DNA from: Clostridiaceae bacterium
GTDB lineage: Bacteria; Bacillota; Clostridia; Acetivibrionales; DUMB01
Direction: 5' to 3'
Length of the DNA stretch: 38,589 bases
Assembly (NCBI GenBank): GCA_012840535.1
Contig: DULF01000174.1
Location: forward strand, 1-38,589
The notes below the pieces were generated by a model. The model saw nothing but the letters and a program-made list of their open reading frames with translations, did no database searches and was not told where the DNA came from. Shown piece after piece: positions 25,012 to 33,162 of this stretch (positions within the stretch are counted from its first letter, which is position 1; each line of letters opens with the position of its first letter). The translations under genes were made by a program, and so were the position numbers.

Positions 25012-25570
25012 GTTCTACAAACCTGACCAGTTCCACTGTTTTTATGTGTATACGGCCGTCATCTGCCTTCGTAACAAGTTTTAGTTCCTGTAAATCGGGA
25101 GGCCCGATCGGAATAACCATCCTGCCGCCGTTTGCCAGCTGACTGACCAGTTCGTCCGGCAATACGCGTGCTGCAGCGGTTACCATAATCCTGTCATAGG
25201 GTGCATGTTCCTGCCAGCCCTTGCTTCCGTCCCCGACTTTATAATAGATATTCGTAAAATTTAATGCGTCAAGTCTCTTTTTGGCCTCTTCCATTAATTT
25301 TTCAATTCTTTCCACTGTAAAAACTTCCGCTGACATTTTAGCAAGAATAGCTGTCTGAAAACCTGAACCCGTCCCAATCTCAAGAACCTTGCTGTCCTTT
25401 TCCGGCGCAAGAAGCCGCGTCATTTCCAGCACAAGACTGGGTTGCGAGATTGTTTGTCCGAAACCTATGGGCAAAGGCTTATCAAGATCTGCATATTTCT
25501 TCATATCATCATCGACGAAAAACGAACGGTCCAATGAACGAAAATAAGCTTCAAGTTCCTTCACATCCAT
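24983..25570 (-). CDS. pcm: Protein-L-isoaspartate O-methyltransferase
   Basis: This class I SAM methyltransferase of 195 residues repairs isoaspartyl damage in proteins. The PCMT features are present: the substrate motif PLPIGFGQTISQPSLV, the SAM-binding motif I VLEIGTGSGFQTAIL (residues about 63-77), YYKVGDGSKGW, and the post-motif YDRIMVTAAARVLP. GAGGTG lies 7 bases before the ATG. It follows the FMN-reductase gene by 41 bases on the same strand and may be in one transcript with it. Its 3' end overlaps that of the YtqA-type gene by 29 bases in the opposite direction. Confidence 0.92.
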   Translation of the reverse strand: MDVKELEAYFRSLDRSFFVDDDMKKYADLDKPLPIGFGQTISQPSLVLEMTRLLAPEKDSKVLEIGTGSGFQTAILAKMSAEVFTVERIEKLMEEAKKRLDALNFTNIYYKVGDGSKGWQEHAPYDRIMVTAAARVLPDELVSQLANGGRMVIPIGPPDLQELKLVTKADDGRIHIKTVELVRFVELKGQYGWNA

Positions 25571-25611
25571 TTCTTTTCACCTCGTTAATACAAGCTTTGC
25601 TTACAAAATAG

Positions 25612-26220
25612 TTATGACTGTCTGCACGGCCCATATTTATTACTTAGCATTTCTTTGCACATAATACGTTTTTCAATAAAACTAACAAACGCGTTCGCCT
25701 GTTTCTCAAGAAAAGGATAACTTTCTTTCAGCGCCAGCTTGCCATCGCTGTCAAGTTGTTGCATAACGTTTGATATAACAAGCCGTGGTACATTCATAAC
25801 ATCCATGTTTAAAAAACTGATTAGCGTAACAAGATGGTCCTGAGCCATGCTTGTTCCGGTAATAGCCGGTGAAACACCGCTTATGGCGGCAGGTTTTCCC
25901 GCAAGAACATGCGGTTCTTCATCGCTGACGGGACGAGACAACCAATCAATGAGGTTTTTCAGTACACCGGGAAAAAAGTGGTTGTATTCGGGTGTGAAAA
26001 ACCAAATACCATCCGCGGATTTTACTTCTTCACGAACCCTCTTTACAGCTTCAGGTGCGGGAAACTCAACATCCTCATTCATTAAGGGAACATCCTGATA
26101 TTCGAGTATAGAAAAATCAACCCGGTTTTCAAGTATTTCTTTCGCTGCCAAAGCCAGTTGCCGGTTATAGGATTCTTTCCGCAGAGAACCAACAATAGCC
26201 AAAATTTTAATTCGTTTCAA
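25612..26220 (-). CDS. NAD(P)H-dependent FMN reductase family flavoprotein
   Basis: This 202-residue flavodoxin-like protein has the FMN phosphate-binding motif IVGSLRKESYNRQLA near the N-terminus, and the flavin loops FFTPEYNHFFPGVLKNLIDW and KPAAISGVSPA, all typical of NADPH-dependent FMN/azo/chromate reductases. The start codon is TTG (26220), with AAAGGGG upstream. Two cysteines near the C-terminus (about residues 188 and 198) are unusual additions. It probably reduces quinones, azo compounds or flavins in the cytoplasm. It is upstream of pcm, possibly in the same transcript, which would group it with stress repair. Confidence 0.88.
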   Translation of the reverse strand: MKRIKILAIVGSLRKESYNRQLALAAKEILENRVDFSILEYQDVPLMNEDVEFPAPEAVKRVREEVKSADGIWFFTPEYNHFFPGVLKNLIDWLSRPVSDEEPHVLAGKPAAISGVSPAITGTSMAQDHLVTLISFLNMDVMNVPRLVISNVMQQLDSDGKLALKESYPFLEKQANAFVSFIEKRIMCKEMLSNKYGPCRQS

Positions 26221-26344
26221 TTGAAAAACCCCTTTCTTTATAATATTATTTTATCCCTTTTCATTTTATCATAACATATGTTGCCAAGTTAGACCAATTA
26301 TCAAAACATTTGTAACAATAATTCTGTTATACAGAAATACAATG

Positions 26345-26369
26345 AAAAACACCACCAAAAAGGGTGGTG
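26345..26369 (-). terminator. Terminator downstream of the DUF554 remnant
   Basis: CACCACC (26350-26356) pairs with GGTGGTG (26363-26369). On the minus strand the stem is followed by TTTTT. It is a functional-looking hairpin that now ends a degraded gene. Confidence 0.75.
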
Positions 26370-26428
26370 CGAAATTGGTCATAAAATGTTTCTTTATGTC
26401 AAATCAAACCTTTTATTGCTGCAGTCCT

Positions 26429-26693
26429 TCAAAATGAAACAGGCAAAAAAGCAGCAATTACAGCAAATATAATTGCCGGAAGCATGTTGGCAACTTTTAT
26501 TTTTCTGCCCCAATACAAGGTTCAGCCCAACGCAGAAAATAAGAACGGAGCCTGCAGGAGAAAGATAACCCAATGCCAAATTTGTCATTACCGGCTTCAA
26601 CAATGATGCAAAAACTGTTATCATACCTTCGAACACAAAAACCGGAATGGCGGAAAAAATGCATCCGCATCCTTTGCCAATTGATTTCAGCAC
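26429..26693 (-). pseudogene. DUF554 membrane protein, C-terminal remnant with frameshift
   Basis: The minus strand encodes FSAIPVFVFEGMITVFASLL...LSPAGSVLIFCVGLNLVLG, matching the last third of DUF554 membrane proteins (GVLFSAIPVF.YQG.ITLLASFL...L.A.GGLLI.GLGLNLL). At about 26517 the frame shifts by one base, and the expected ending GRKIKVANMLPAIIFAVIAA is read in the neighbouring frame to a TGA at 26429-26431. The first roughly 150 residues of the family are missing, so both a 5' truncation and a frameshift are present. Confidence 0.75.
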
Positions 26694-26703
26694 TGAGTGA
26701 CTG

Positions 26704-26916
26704 TTAAAAGAGTTGTACCTGGGATGCTGGTAAATCCATCCCTAATTCATAAATTCTGTTATTCCTGTATACAGACAGAAATTTATATGTTTTCCCATCT
26801 TCTGCCCGTTGTTTTATAGGAGTTGCAATATAATCAACACCGTTTAACAATTGTTCCAAGCTTTTATCAAATGTAAACAGGTTTACACCTCTGCCTATCT
26901 CCTCATTGCAATCTTC
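26704..26916 (-). pseudogene. Unrecognised C-terminal protein fragment
   Basis: An open minus-strand frame without start codon reads GRGVNLFTFDKSLEQLLNGV, continues with DYIATPIKQRAEDGKTYKFL, and ends ELGMDLPASQVQLF and TAA at 26704. Composition and codon use look like real protein. I do not recognise the family. It lies between the chemotaxis-protein remnant, which it overlaps by a few bases in another frame, and the DUF554 remnant. I infer that deletions joined three gene fragments. Confidence 0.35.
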
Positions 26917-27764
26917 TTAGTTCACTCATCAATTTCAGCCCTTGGTTTTTATAGTCTATTATTCTGTCCATATTATCAGTGACGCGCCTGATATGTTCCT
27001 GGTTATCCGAAAGTGTCTCTTCCAACTTGGCTATATGTAATGCTATTTTTTCAGTATCGGACACTACGCTCAAAGAACCGGCAGCTATATCTTCAATAGC
27101 ATTAGTGACTTCATTTAACGATTTCTTAAATTCGTTGCTGCCTTTTCTTAGTACTTCTGTTTCAGCCTCTAATTGAGTCACTTTTTCATATATATAATTT
27201 GCAATATTTCCAACATTCTTAAATCCGCCTGTTCTCTTTTCAGTATTAATTTTCATCAGCTCAACTGTCTCTTTAAATGTTCTTAAAGATTTATATGCTG
27301 TCTAAATAAAACCAAAAACACCAACAGATTCAATAACATATCCAATATGGCTTTATTGTTTATATCATCAGACATCCTTGAAACAGCAAAAATTACGTGT
27401 GTTAATACAGCTGTTGCCAGGATTGATTGCGTCAACTTCCTCTCGAGAAACATTAAGACATTGTTATCAATATGCCAAATACAATAAAATTACCAAGTGA
27501 AATTTCTGTAGTAAACATAAGGAACACATGGTTTATGTACAGTCCTGCTAAAGAAAAATATTTAATTAACTTGGAGGCTTTGTTTATTTTATATATAATA
27601 AACAAAGCTATACAAAGTGACAACCCCAACAAAACAGAAACAAATAAAGGCATTAGAGTGATTTTTTCAGCAACATATCCTACAATGCAATTAAGTATAA
27701 ATATTATATACATTACAGGAGTCAATAGAATTAATTGTTTGTTTGCTTTTCTTTCTATATTCAC
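26903..27764 (-). pseudogene. Methyl-accepting chemotaxis protein, broken by two frameshifts and truncated
   Basis: Three successive minus-strand frames make one protein. 27764-27453 encodes four hydrophobic helices (start GTG, MNIERKANKQLILLTPVMYI). 27453-27283 continues with MFLERKLTQSILATAVLTHV and another helix. 27301-26903 gives a cytoplasmic helix, AYKSLRTFKETVELMK, leading into a coiled coil with EVTNAIEDIAAGSLSVVSDT, the start of a chemoreceptor signalling domain. The highly conserved hairpin tip and the C-terminal half of the signalling domain are missing. The gene therefore has two frame changes (near 27453 and 27290) and a 3' truncation. An intact receptor would have signalled to CheA; this one cannot. 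Confidence 0.65.
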
Positions 27765-27900
27765 TTAACCAACTCTAATTCATTTTATTTGCTTGCAAGT
27801 AAAAATTAAGTCCTTTACATGTCATCTTTGACTTATTAACAAAAATATATCACTTTTATTTTTTGTCAACCAAAATCTGCCTTATTATGGAATGCTTTTA

Positions 27901-29394
27901 CTAGACCAGTCCTTTATCCGTTTTCTTAACATGCTTAAATACTTCTTCAAATCTGTTCAGGGCTTCGTCTATTATTTCAGGTGTGTCTGCCAAAGATGTA
28001 TACAGCCTGCTTCCGGCAAGGGTTACAATTCCGTTTGCCATGTAGGCCGCTCCCATTCTTTCCATGGAGTCCTTTCTCTCATACATCATTTTCTTATGCT
28101 TCAGAATTCCGACCGCCGATTTTATAAATGACATTGAAGAAAAGTCGAAACTCATCGCCCCCGTACACTCCAGGTGCACAATAGATCCCTGGTTATACGC
28201 GACATAAGGTAAGCCATACCTGTCAATCAATTCCTTTAATCCGTCACAGAGCCGGTCTCCCATTCGGCCAGCAATTTCACAGGCATTTGTTCTTTCAATC
28301 TCCCGGATTGCCGTATATCCCGCTAGACAGGAAAGAGGATTGGCAGCCAGGGTTCCACCTACGTACGCTCTTTTCTTTCCTGTGGCAAGGCCTGCAGCCA
28401 TAAGCTGCACATATTCTTTTTTGCCGCCTACGCCGCCTGCACCGGGATATCCTCCGGCTACAATCTTGCCAAAGATTGTTAAATCAGGAACCACGTTGAA
28501 ATATCCCTGTGCTCCGCCAAGTCCAACACGGAATCCTGTCACCACTTCATCAAAAATCAGGAGCGCTCCGTATTTATCGCAGAGTTTGCGCACTTCCGTG
28601 TTATATTCCTTTGAAATCGGCCTTGTTCCGCTTTCGGGACCAACAGGCTCTAAAATTACCGCAGCAGTGCCGCCCTTCAGCCGGTTAATCTTCAACATTT
28701 TTTCAAGCATGTTCAAATCGTTCGGACGCACTTCATCAGTGTAACGGAAAGCACTCGAAGGAATGCCGTGGGATTCAAGCAATGCCCTGCTTCCGGGAAT
28801 TTTAAGGCCGTAAACCATCTGATCCGACCAGCCGTGGTAAGCACCACCGATTTTAATGATACGTTTTTTCCCTGTGGCAATTCTCGCGATACGCAGCGAA
28901 GCCATCACAGCCTCCGTTCCGGAACCAAGCATGCGGAACATCTCTACATTCGGCATATGCCTGTTGATTTCCTTGGCTATCATAAGCTCCGCTTCGTGTA
29001 GCAAGCCTGTTACGGGACCGCATTCTTTAAGAAGTTCAATGACCTTTTCCCTGATAGCCGGGTAATTGCTGCCAAGGATTGTAGCCCCGCCCGCTTGCAG
29101 GAAATCTATGTACCTGTTTCCGTCCTTGTCATACAGGTATGCTCCTTCCACTTTTACCATGCAAAGCGGAAACGGTTTATTAAATGCCAGGTTGTGTTGA
29201 ACGCCTCCTGGAATATAATTTCGGGCTTCTTCAAAAACAGCTTTTGAAGCTTTGCATTTCTCATTAAAATATTTCAACACGACGTTGTTATAATAGTCGT
29301 CATCAACTTCCCATATTCCCTGGCTCGTAAGTTTTTTAAGTTTTGCATTGATTTCTGTAGGATCATCCCATCTGCTTATTCCACAATTCTTCAT
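27901..29394 (-). CDS. Class III aminotransferase, glutamate-1-semialdehyde aminomutase-like
   Basis: The protein has 497 residues from the ATG at 29394, which has AAGGAGG 9 bases upstream; an ATG further upstream lies inside the previous gene. The PLP fold-type I features are GSGTEA (158-163), AYHGW (185-189), the FDEVVTGFR aspartate D282 and the Schiff-base lysine K310 in TIFGKIVAGG. The core from ARNYIPGGVQHN onward resembles HemL-type 2,1-aminomutases, with about 50 extra N-terminal residues. No tetrapyrrole genes are near. It is the last gene of a kinase-aldolase-aminotransferase operon, so it probably acts on an aldehyde or keto product of the aldolase, or makes an amino sugar. The substrate is unknown. 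Confidence 0.88.
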   Translation of the reverse strand: MKNCGISRWDDPTEINAKLKKLTSQGIWEVDDDYYNNVVLKYFNEKCKASKAVFEEARNYIPGGVQHNLAFNKPFPLCMVKVEGAYLYDKDGNRYIDFLQAGGATILGSNYPAIREKVIELLKECGPVTGLLHEAELMIAKEINRHMPNVEMFRMLGSGTEAVMASLRIARIATGKKRIIKIGGAYHGWSDQMVYGLKIPGSRALLESHGIPSSAFRYTDEVRPNDLNMLEKMLKINRLKGGTAAVILEPVGPESGTRPISKEYNTEVRKLCDKYGALLIFDEVVTGFRVGLGGAQGYFNVVPDLTIFGKIVAGGYPGAGGVGGKKEYVQLMAAGLATGKKRAYVGGTLAANPLSCLAGYTAIREIERTNACEIAGRMGDRLCDGLKELIDRYGLPYVAYNQGSIVHLECTGAMSFDFSSMSFIKSAVGILKHKKMMYERKDSMERMGAAYMANGIVTLAGSRLYTSLADTPEIIDEALNRFEEVFKHVKKTDKGLV

Positions 29395-29425
29395 CGGCTT
29401 AACCTCCTTTTCGTTTAAACTTTTC

Positions 29426-30412
29426 CTATCCTTTTTGCTTTGAATACACCGTTTTGTAAACAAACTTCATTAATACCGCTTCAATGACGCCGATCCGCGC
29501 TTTTTCACTGCAGGCAGCCGTATGAATGCTGCAGATTGCCGCCTTGTCCACCAAAAGTTTAATCGCTTTCATATCATCTTCAGATTCTGACCTCACAACA
29601 GCTCCGATACCCGGCACGAGCACAGCGTTTAGTCTCTTTAAGGCTTGAGCGGCTTCATTATCAGGTACCACGGGGATTTTCCGGCCAATCATCTGGGCCA
29701 TGTCATCCACCTGTGCATAAATAGGGGTTCTCCTGTTTGCGCATGACAGGACCGCCGGGGTTTGCACAAGGGCCGCATAACGGAATTTTTCCTTTATGGC
29801 ATCAAGAAGCTTTTCTGCTTTACCGGACTTTATATCTTGTGTCACTTCAAAATCGCCCTTGATATTCCTTTTGCAGATGCCTTCCAAAAGGATTGCCTTG
29901 CTCATTGCCTCTTCCTGGTTGTTGCCGCATATCAGGACGCCATGGTTTTTCATAAGCACTGCCTTTGCTCCGGCCTGAAAAGCAGCCTTTACTGCTTTCG
30001 TCAGCTTTTTAGTTCCGGGAAGGCCGTAATCCGCTGTCATGATACCGCCAAGAGCTTCTTTTTCCTCCTTTGTTATGTCCAATTGTTCAAAACCTGCCAG
30101 GCCCAATGCCGAAGCATAAGTTTGATGTGTATGGATAACAAAGTTGACATCGGGAAACGCCTGATACGCGGCAATGTGAACGCGCCTTTCGCCTGAGGGC
30201 TTGCGTACGCCCTGCCACTTGCCGGTTGTAAGGTTCATCTTTACAATGTCCTCTTCCTTTGTTTTCATATAATCAAGTCCGCTTGGCGTAATGAGAATGT
30301 TTTCCGCATCCAGCCTGCAACTTATATTTCCCCATGTTCTGGCAACAAGTCCCGCTTCCAGGAGCTTTTTGCCGGTGTTCACAAGCAGCTTCCTCGCTTT
30401 GCTTTCTTCCAT
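29426..30412 (-). CDS. Class II aldolase with extra C-terminal domain
   Basis: The protein has 328 residues from the second ATG, chosen because GGGAGG lies 7 bases upstream of it and abuts the first. The N-terminal domain has the full active-site set: WGNIS (28-32), PSGE with Glu75, the zinc pair His94-Thr-His96, and His157 in KNHG. Residues about 195-328 form an additional segment (ALVQTPAVLSCANRRTPIY, VLVPGIGAVVRSESEDDMKA) that looks like a reduced second aldolase domain. It should cleave a phosphorylated ketose, made by the upstream FGGY kinase, into DHAP and an aldehyde. The gap to the kinase is 60 bases and to the aminotransferase 31 bases. Confidence 0.85.
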   Translation of the reverse strand: MEESKARKLLVNTGKKLLEAGLVARTWGNISCRLDAENILITPSGLDYMKTKEEDIVKMNLTTGKWQGVRKPSGERRVHIAAYQAFPDVNFVIHTHQTYASALGLAGFEQLDITKEEKEALGGIMTADYGLPGTKKLTKAVKAAFQAGAKAVLMKNHGVLICGNNQEEAMSKAILLEGICKRNIKGDFEVTQDIKSGKAEKLLDAIKEKFRYAALVQTPAVLSCANRRTPIYAQVDDMAQMIGRKIPVVPDNEAAQALKRLNAVLVPGIGAVVRSESEDDMKAIKLLVDKAAICSIHTAACSEKARIGVIEAVLMKFVYKTVYSKQKG

Positions 30413-30452
30413 TCTCATGCCTCCCTTCTCACTCTCACATTCTCATGCCTCC
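30410..30452. repeat. Duplicated Shine-Dalgarno/start region
   Basis: The 15-mer CATTCTCATGCCTCC occurs at 30410-30424 and again at 30438-30452. On the minus strand each copy reads GGAGGCATGAGAATG. The downstream copy starts the aldolase; the upstream copy gives only Met-Arg-Met-stop. Confidence 0.8.
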
Positions 30453-30472
30453 TCTTTTTACGGCTCCCCGCT

Positions 30473-32062
30473 TTAACCGTTCAACATGGCAAAGCTTTTT
30501 TTATTGGTTTTATACAGCCTTTTATAAACCTCGTAGTTCTTGTCGTATATCTTTTTCTTTTCCAAATCTGGTTCATAGCGCTGTTTTACAGGAATAAAAT
30601 CTTTAATTGCCGACATCCCTGGAAGCTTTCCACTTCCCACTGCTGCCAGCATGGCTGCTCCAACGGCGCCCACATCCTTTGAGGCCTCGACTGTTTCTAT
30701 AACCCTTCCCGTAATATCTGAAAGGATCTGGCAAGTGACCGCGGACAACGCGCCGCCTCCGACAAAGCGTATTGTATTGGAAGTTCTGACCTTTTTCTCC
30801 TGGGATTCAAGCATCCAGCGAAGATGGTAACAAATGCCCTCCAGCACAGCCCTGATCAGTTCTGTTTTCCCGGTCTCAAGCTTTATGTTGAAAAACATTC
30901 CGGACGCATTGGGATCTTCAAACGGGCACCTGTTTCCGTGAAGCCATGGCGTGAAAATCACACCGCCGGCTCCGGGCCCTATCTTTGATATGGTTTCCGA
31001 CATATAATCATAAAGGCTTTCATATAAGCTTTCCTTGCTTTCAGCAACGTGTATCTTTTTTAAGTAGACGCCGATCTCATCCAGAACCAGATGATCCTTT
31101 ACCCATTCAAAGCATTTTCCCGCAGTTTCCATTTCCGCAAAGTAATTATATTTTCCGGTTTCAACACCAATGATGCTGGCAATCTTTGCAAAAACGTCAA
31201 CAACCTGCTTGTCAAGCACAGTGCCGACCCAGCCCGATGTTCCGCAATAGATATATGTGTCACCGACATTGATGCATCCTGCGCCAACACCTATAAGAGT
31301 CGCATCACCGCCCCCTCCGTAAACCGGAATTCCGGGCTTAAGCCCCAGGTCATGCGCTGCCTTTTCGGTAAGGACCCCTGCCTGGTCCGAACAGTCTATA
31401 ACCTTCGGAAGGTGCTCAGGATATATGCCGTACATTTTGCAAAGGGCCTTGCTCCAGCACCATTTGCCCGGCCTGGTATCATAGAGAAAGGTAGCATATG
31501 CGGAATCCTTCGTCATGACAAACTGGCCTGTGCAGCGGCAGATCAAATACTCTTTCACGTCCAGCCACTTATGTACCTTTGAAAAGATCTCCGGTTCGTT
31601 GTTCTGTACCCATTTGTATTTCCAGATGGGATCCTTTACGCTGGTGGGCGCGGCACGGGTGATGGTCAGGCTTTTAATGAGCTTTAGCGCATTGGCGCCG
31701 GAAACAGTAAGACCACGCCCCATGCACTCTTTCATCTCTGAAGTCGCCCTCTGGTCCATATAGCTCATAGGCCGCCTAAGCGCATTCCCTTTATCGTCCA
31801 CAAGTACCAGTCCCTGCATCTGTGAACAGAAAGAAATTCCGTCAATCTGCTCCGGCCTGATGTCCGTCTTTTCAAAAAGCCTGCGCGTGGTAGAGCACAT
31901 CGCACTCCACCATTCCTCGGTATCCTGCTCCGCCCCGCCGTTTTCCAGGATGTATAATCCGTATACTTCGTATTCGCCAGCGACCATTTTAAGCGTTTCA
32001 CCGATGTTGAAAAGGCAGGTTTTCACACCCGTGGTTCCAATGTCATAGGCAATCAAATACAA
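30473..32062 (-). CDS. FGGY-family carbohydrate kinase (xylulokinase-like)
   Basis: The start is best placed at the TTG at 32062 (protein beginning MYLIAYDIGTTGVKTC), which has AAGGGGGAG 6 bases upstream. An in-frame ATG at 32086 overlaps that site and has none of its own. The protein has about 529 residues, with the phosphate-1 motif YDIGTTGVK, catalytic-region MQGLVLVDDKG and YMDQR, the adenosine segment GGGGDATLIGVG, CGTSGWVG and C-terminal GGGALSAVTCQILSDITGR. Family members phosphorylate xylulose, ribulose, fuculose, rhamnulose or erythritol. It lies 42 bases after the TetR gene and leads the catabolic genes. Confidence 0.9.
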   Translation of the reverse strand: MYLIAYDIGTTGVKTCLFNIGETLKMVAGEYEVYGLYILENGGAEQDTEEWWSAMCSTTRRLFEKTDIRPEQIDGISFCSQMQGLVLVDDKGNALRRPMSYMDQRATSEMKECMGRGLTVSGANALKLIKSLTITRAAPTSVKDPIWKYKWVQNNEPEIFSKVHKWLDVKEYLICRCTGQFVMTKDSAYATFLYDTRPGKWCWSKALCKMYGIYPEHLPKVIDCSDQAGVLTEKAAHDLGLKPGIPVYGGGGDATLIGVGAGCINVGDTYIYCGTSGWVGTVLDKQVVDVFAKIASIIGVETGKYNYFAEMETAGKCFEWVKDHLVLDEIGVYLKKIHVAESKESLYESLYDYMSETISKIGPGAGGVIFTPWLHGNRCPFEDPNASGMFFNIKLETGKTELIRAVLEGICYHLRWMLESQEKKVRTSNTIRFVGGGALSAVTCQILSDITGRVIETVEASKDVGAVGAAMLAAVGSGKLPGMSAIKDFIPVKQRYEPDLEKKKIYDKNYEVYKRLYKTNKKSFAMLNG

Positions 32063-32104
32063 TATGGTCTCCCCCTTTCCCTCCATGCTTGTTTTTGATA
32101 CGGT

Positions 32105-32737
32105 TTATTGCCGGCTTCCAAGGATGCTGCCCATAAACCTGATGAATTCTTCCGCTACTTTTTCATCATTGTCCAGAATATCTTCTCCACAGAAAATTCT
32201 CATTCTTTCCCTGTAATAGTCACAGCTGTATGAAAATTGCAACATCATCAAGAGGTTGTCAAAAAAGAAGGCCAGCAAACGGGAATCAATGTTAATTTTC
32301 CCATTAGCCGACCGCTTCGCTTTTTCCATCAGCTGCTCATATACAGGCGCCGTACGCGATTCAATCTCCCTGGCCAGAACAGCGGCGTACCGCTTGCAGC
32401 TTCCCGACGTTATCTCGTTGTACATCACATTGTAATTTTTGTGCTTTCTGGAGTGTTCCAGCAAAGCGTAAACGATCCGCCTGATGCATGTCATCACATC
32501 TGCATCGTCCGAAAACGCATCCTTTAAAACCTGCTCCAAAAGCTTCAGGCTGTGCCGTACGCATGCCAGAAAGAAACTGTCCTTATCCTTGAAATATTTA
32601 TAGATCACGCCAACGCTTACACCGGATTTTTTCGCTATTACATTGATATTTGCGCGATCCAGGCCGTTATTGGCAAATTCATCAATTCCGGTTTCAAAAA
32701 TGGTATTAATGGTTTCAGCATCAAGTTTTCTGTACAT
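32105..32737 (-). CDS. TetR/AcrR-family regulator of the kinase-aldolase operon
   Basis: The protein has 210 residues from the ATG at 32737 with TAGGTGG upstream; the ATG 29 codons earlier falls in the leader/operator region. The N-terminal helix-turn-helix is NVIAKKSGVSVGVIYKYFKDKDSFF (residues about 30-54, in part), as in TetR proteins. The C-terminal ~150 residues form the ligand-binding/dimer domain. It is the first gene of its own operon, before the kinase. Three 15-bp direct repeats and an inverted repeat lie between its promoter and start, so it probably represses itself and the operon by blocking transcription, relieved by a sugar or intermediate. Confidence 0.9.
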   Translation of the reverse strand: MYRKLDAETINTIFETGIDEFANNGLDRANINVIAKKSGVSVGVIYKYFKDKDSFFLACVRHSLKLLEQVLKDAFSDDADVMTCIRRIVYALLEHSRKHKNYNVMYNEITSGSCKRYAAVLAREIESRTAPVYEQLMEKAKRSANGKINIDSRLLAFFFDNLLMMLQFSYSCDYYRERMRIFCGEDILDNDEKVAEEFIRFMGSILGSRQ

Positions 32738-32770
32738 ATTTCCACCTATAATTAAAGTTTTTTGGTCTCC

Positions 32771-32824
32771 TTGTTGAAAGACTTTTTGTTGCAAGTCTAC
32801 TTGTTGACGTGAGCCATCACTCAC
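32771..32824. promoter_or_regulatory. Candidate TetR operator: 15-bp direct repeats plus inverted repeat
   Basis: TTGTTG recurs exactly every 15 bases at 32771, 32786 and 32801 (TTGTTGAAAGACTTT, TTGTTGCAAGTCTAC, TTGTTGACGTGAGCC). The palindrome CAAGTCTACTTG lies at 32792-32803 and GTGAG-CCATCA-CTCAC at 32809-32824. All are just downstream of the predicted transcription start. Confidence 0.6.
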
Positions 32825-32835
32825 ATCCTGGTAAT

Positions 32836-32864
32836 ATTATACAACTTATTCGTTGTTATTTCAA
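32836..32864 (-). promoter_or_regulatory. Sigma-A promoter of the TetR-kinase-aldolase-aminotransferase operon
   Basis: On the minus strand TTGAAA (complement of 32859-32864) and a perfect TATAAT (complement of 32836-32841) are separated by 17 bases. The start site would be near 32829, leaving a leader of about 90 bases that contains the repeats. Confidence 0.8.
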
Positions 32865-32964
32865 TAAAATTTATTTAACACCAATAATGAGACAGGCCAG
32901 GTTTTGCGGAAAATATTTTAAAAAATAAAATGAACTCTGTTATAATAAAAAGGAGGCATGCGCC

Positions 32965-33066
32965 GTGAGTATAGTTATCGACTTGTCCAAAAGCATCTAT
33001 GAAATATGTCCCATGGAAAAAATCAAAGAAGCTTTTGCGGCAAAGGGCTATGAATTAAAAGAATAA
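32965..33066 (+). CDS. 33-residue ORF with DUF1858-like start
   Basis: AGGAGG lies 8 bases before a GTG start. The product begins MSIVIDLSKSIYEICPMEKI and ends KGYELKE. The start recalls DUF1858/DUF438 domains (IDLSKSVYELC..YPEI.EIL.ELGF) but only about half of such a domain is present. A consensus extended -10 (TGTTATAAT, 32938-32946) lies so close that the transcript would begin only about 12 bases before the start codon. It may be a genuine microprotein or the truncated stub of a longer gene. It is isolated between two minus-strand operons; the rest of the 32825-33162 gap shows nothing else. Confidence 0.4.
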   Translation: MSIVIDLSKSIYEICPMEKIKEAFAAKGYELKE

Positions 33067-33162
33067 CGGGGTGTTTCAAAAGCCCCTGTTGCCGCTGTTC
33101 CCAAATTGTGCGCTTTTGCCTTAAGATATACATTTTGCGCCGAATGTCCTGTGGAGGATATT

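Noticed and set aside
27901-29394. Naming the aminotransferase hemL
   Set aside because: The N-terminal extension and the kinase-aldolase operon argue against a role in tetrapyrrole synthesis.
33061-33085. Terminator GGGG...CCCC after the 33-residue ORF
   Set aside because: Only a 4-bp stem and no T-tract in either direction.
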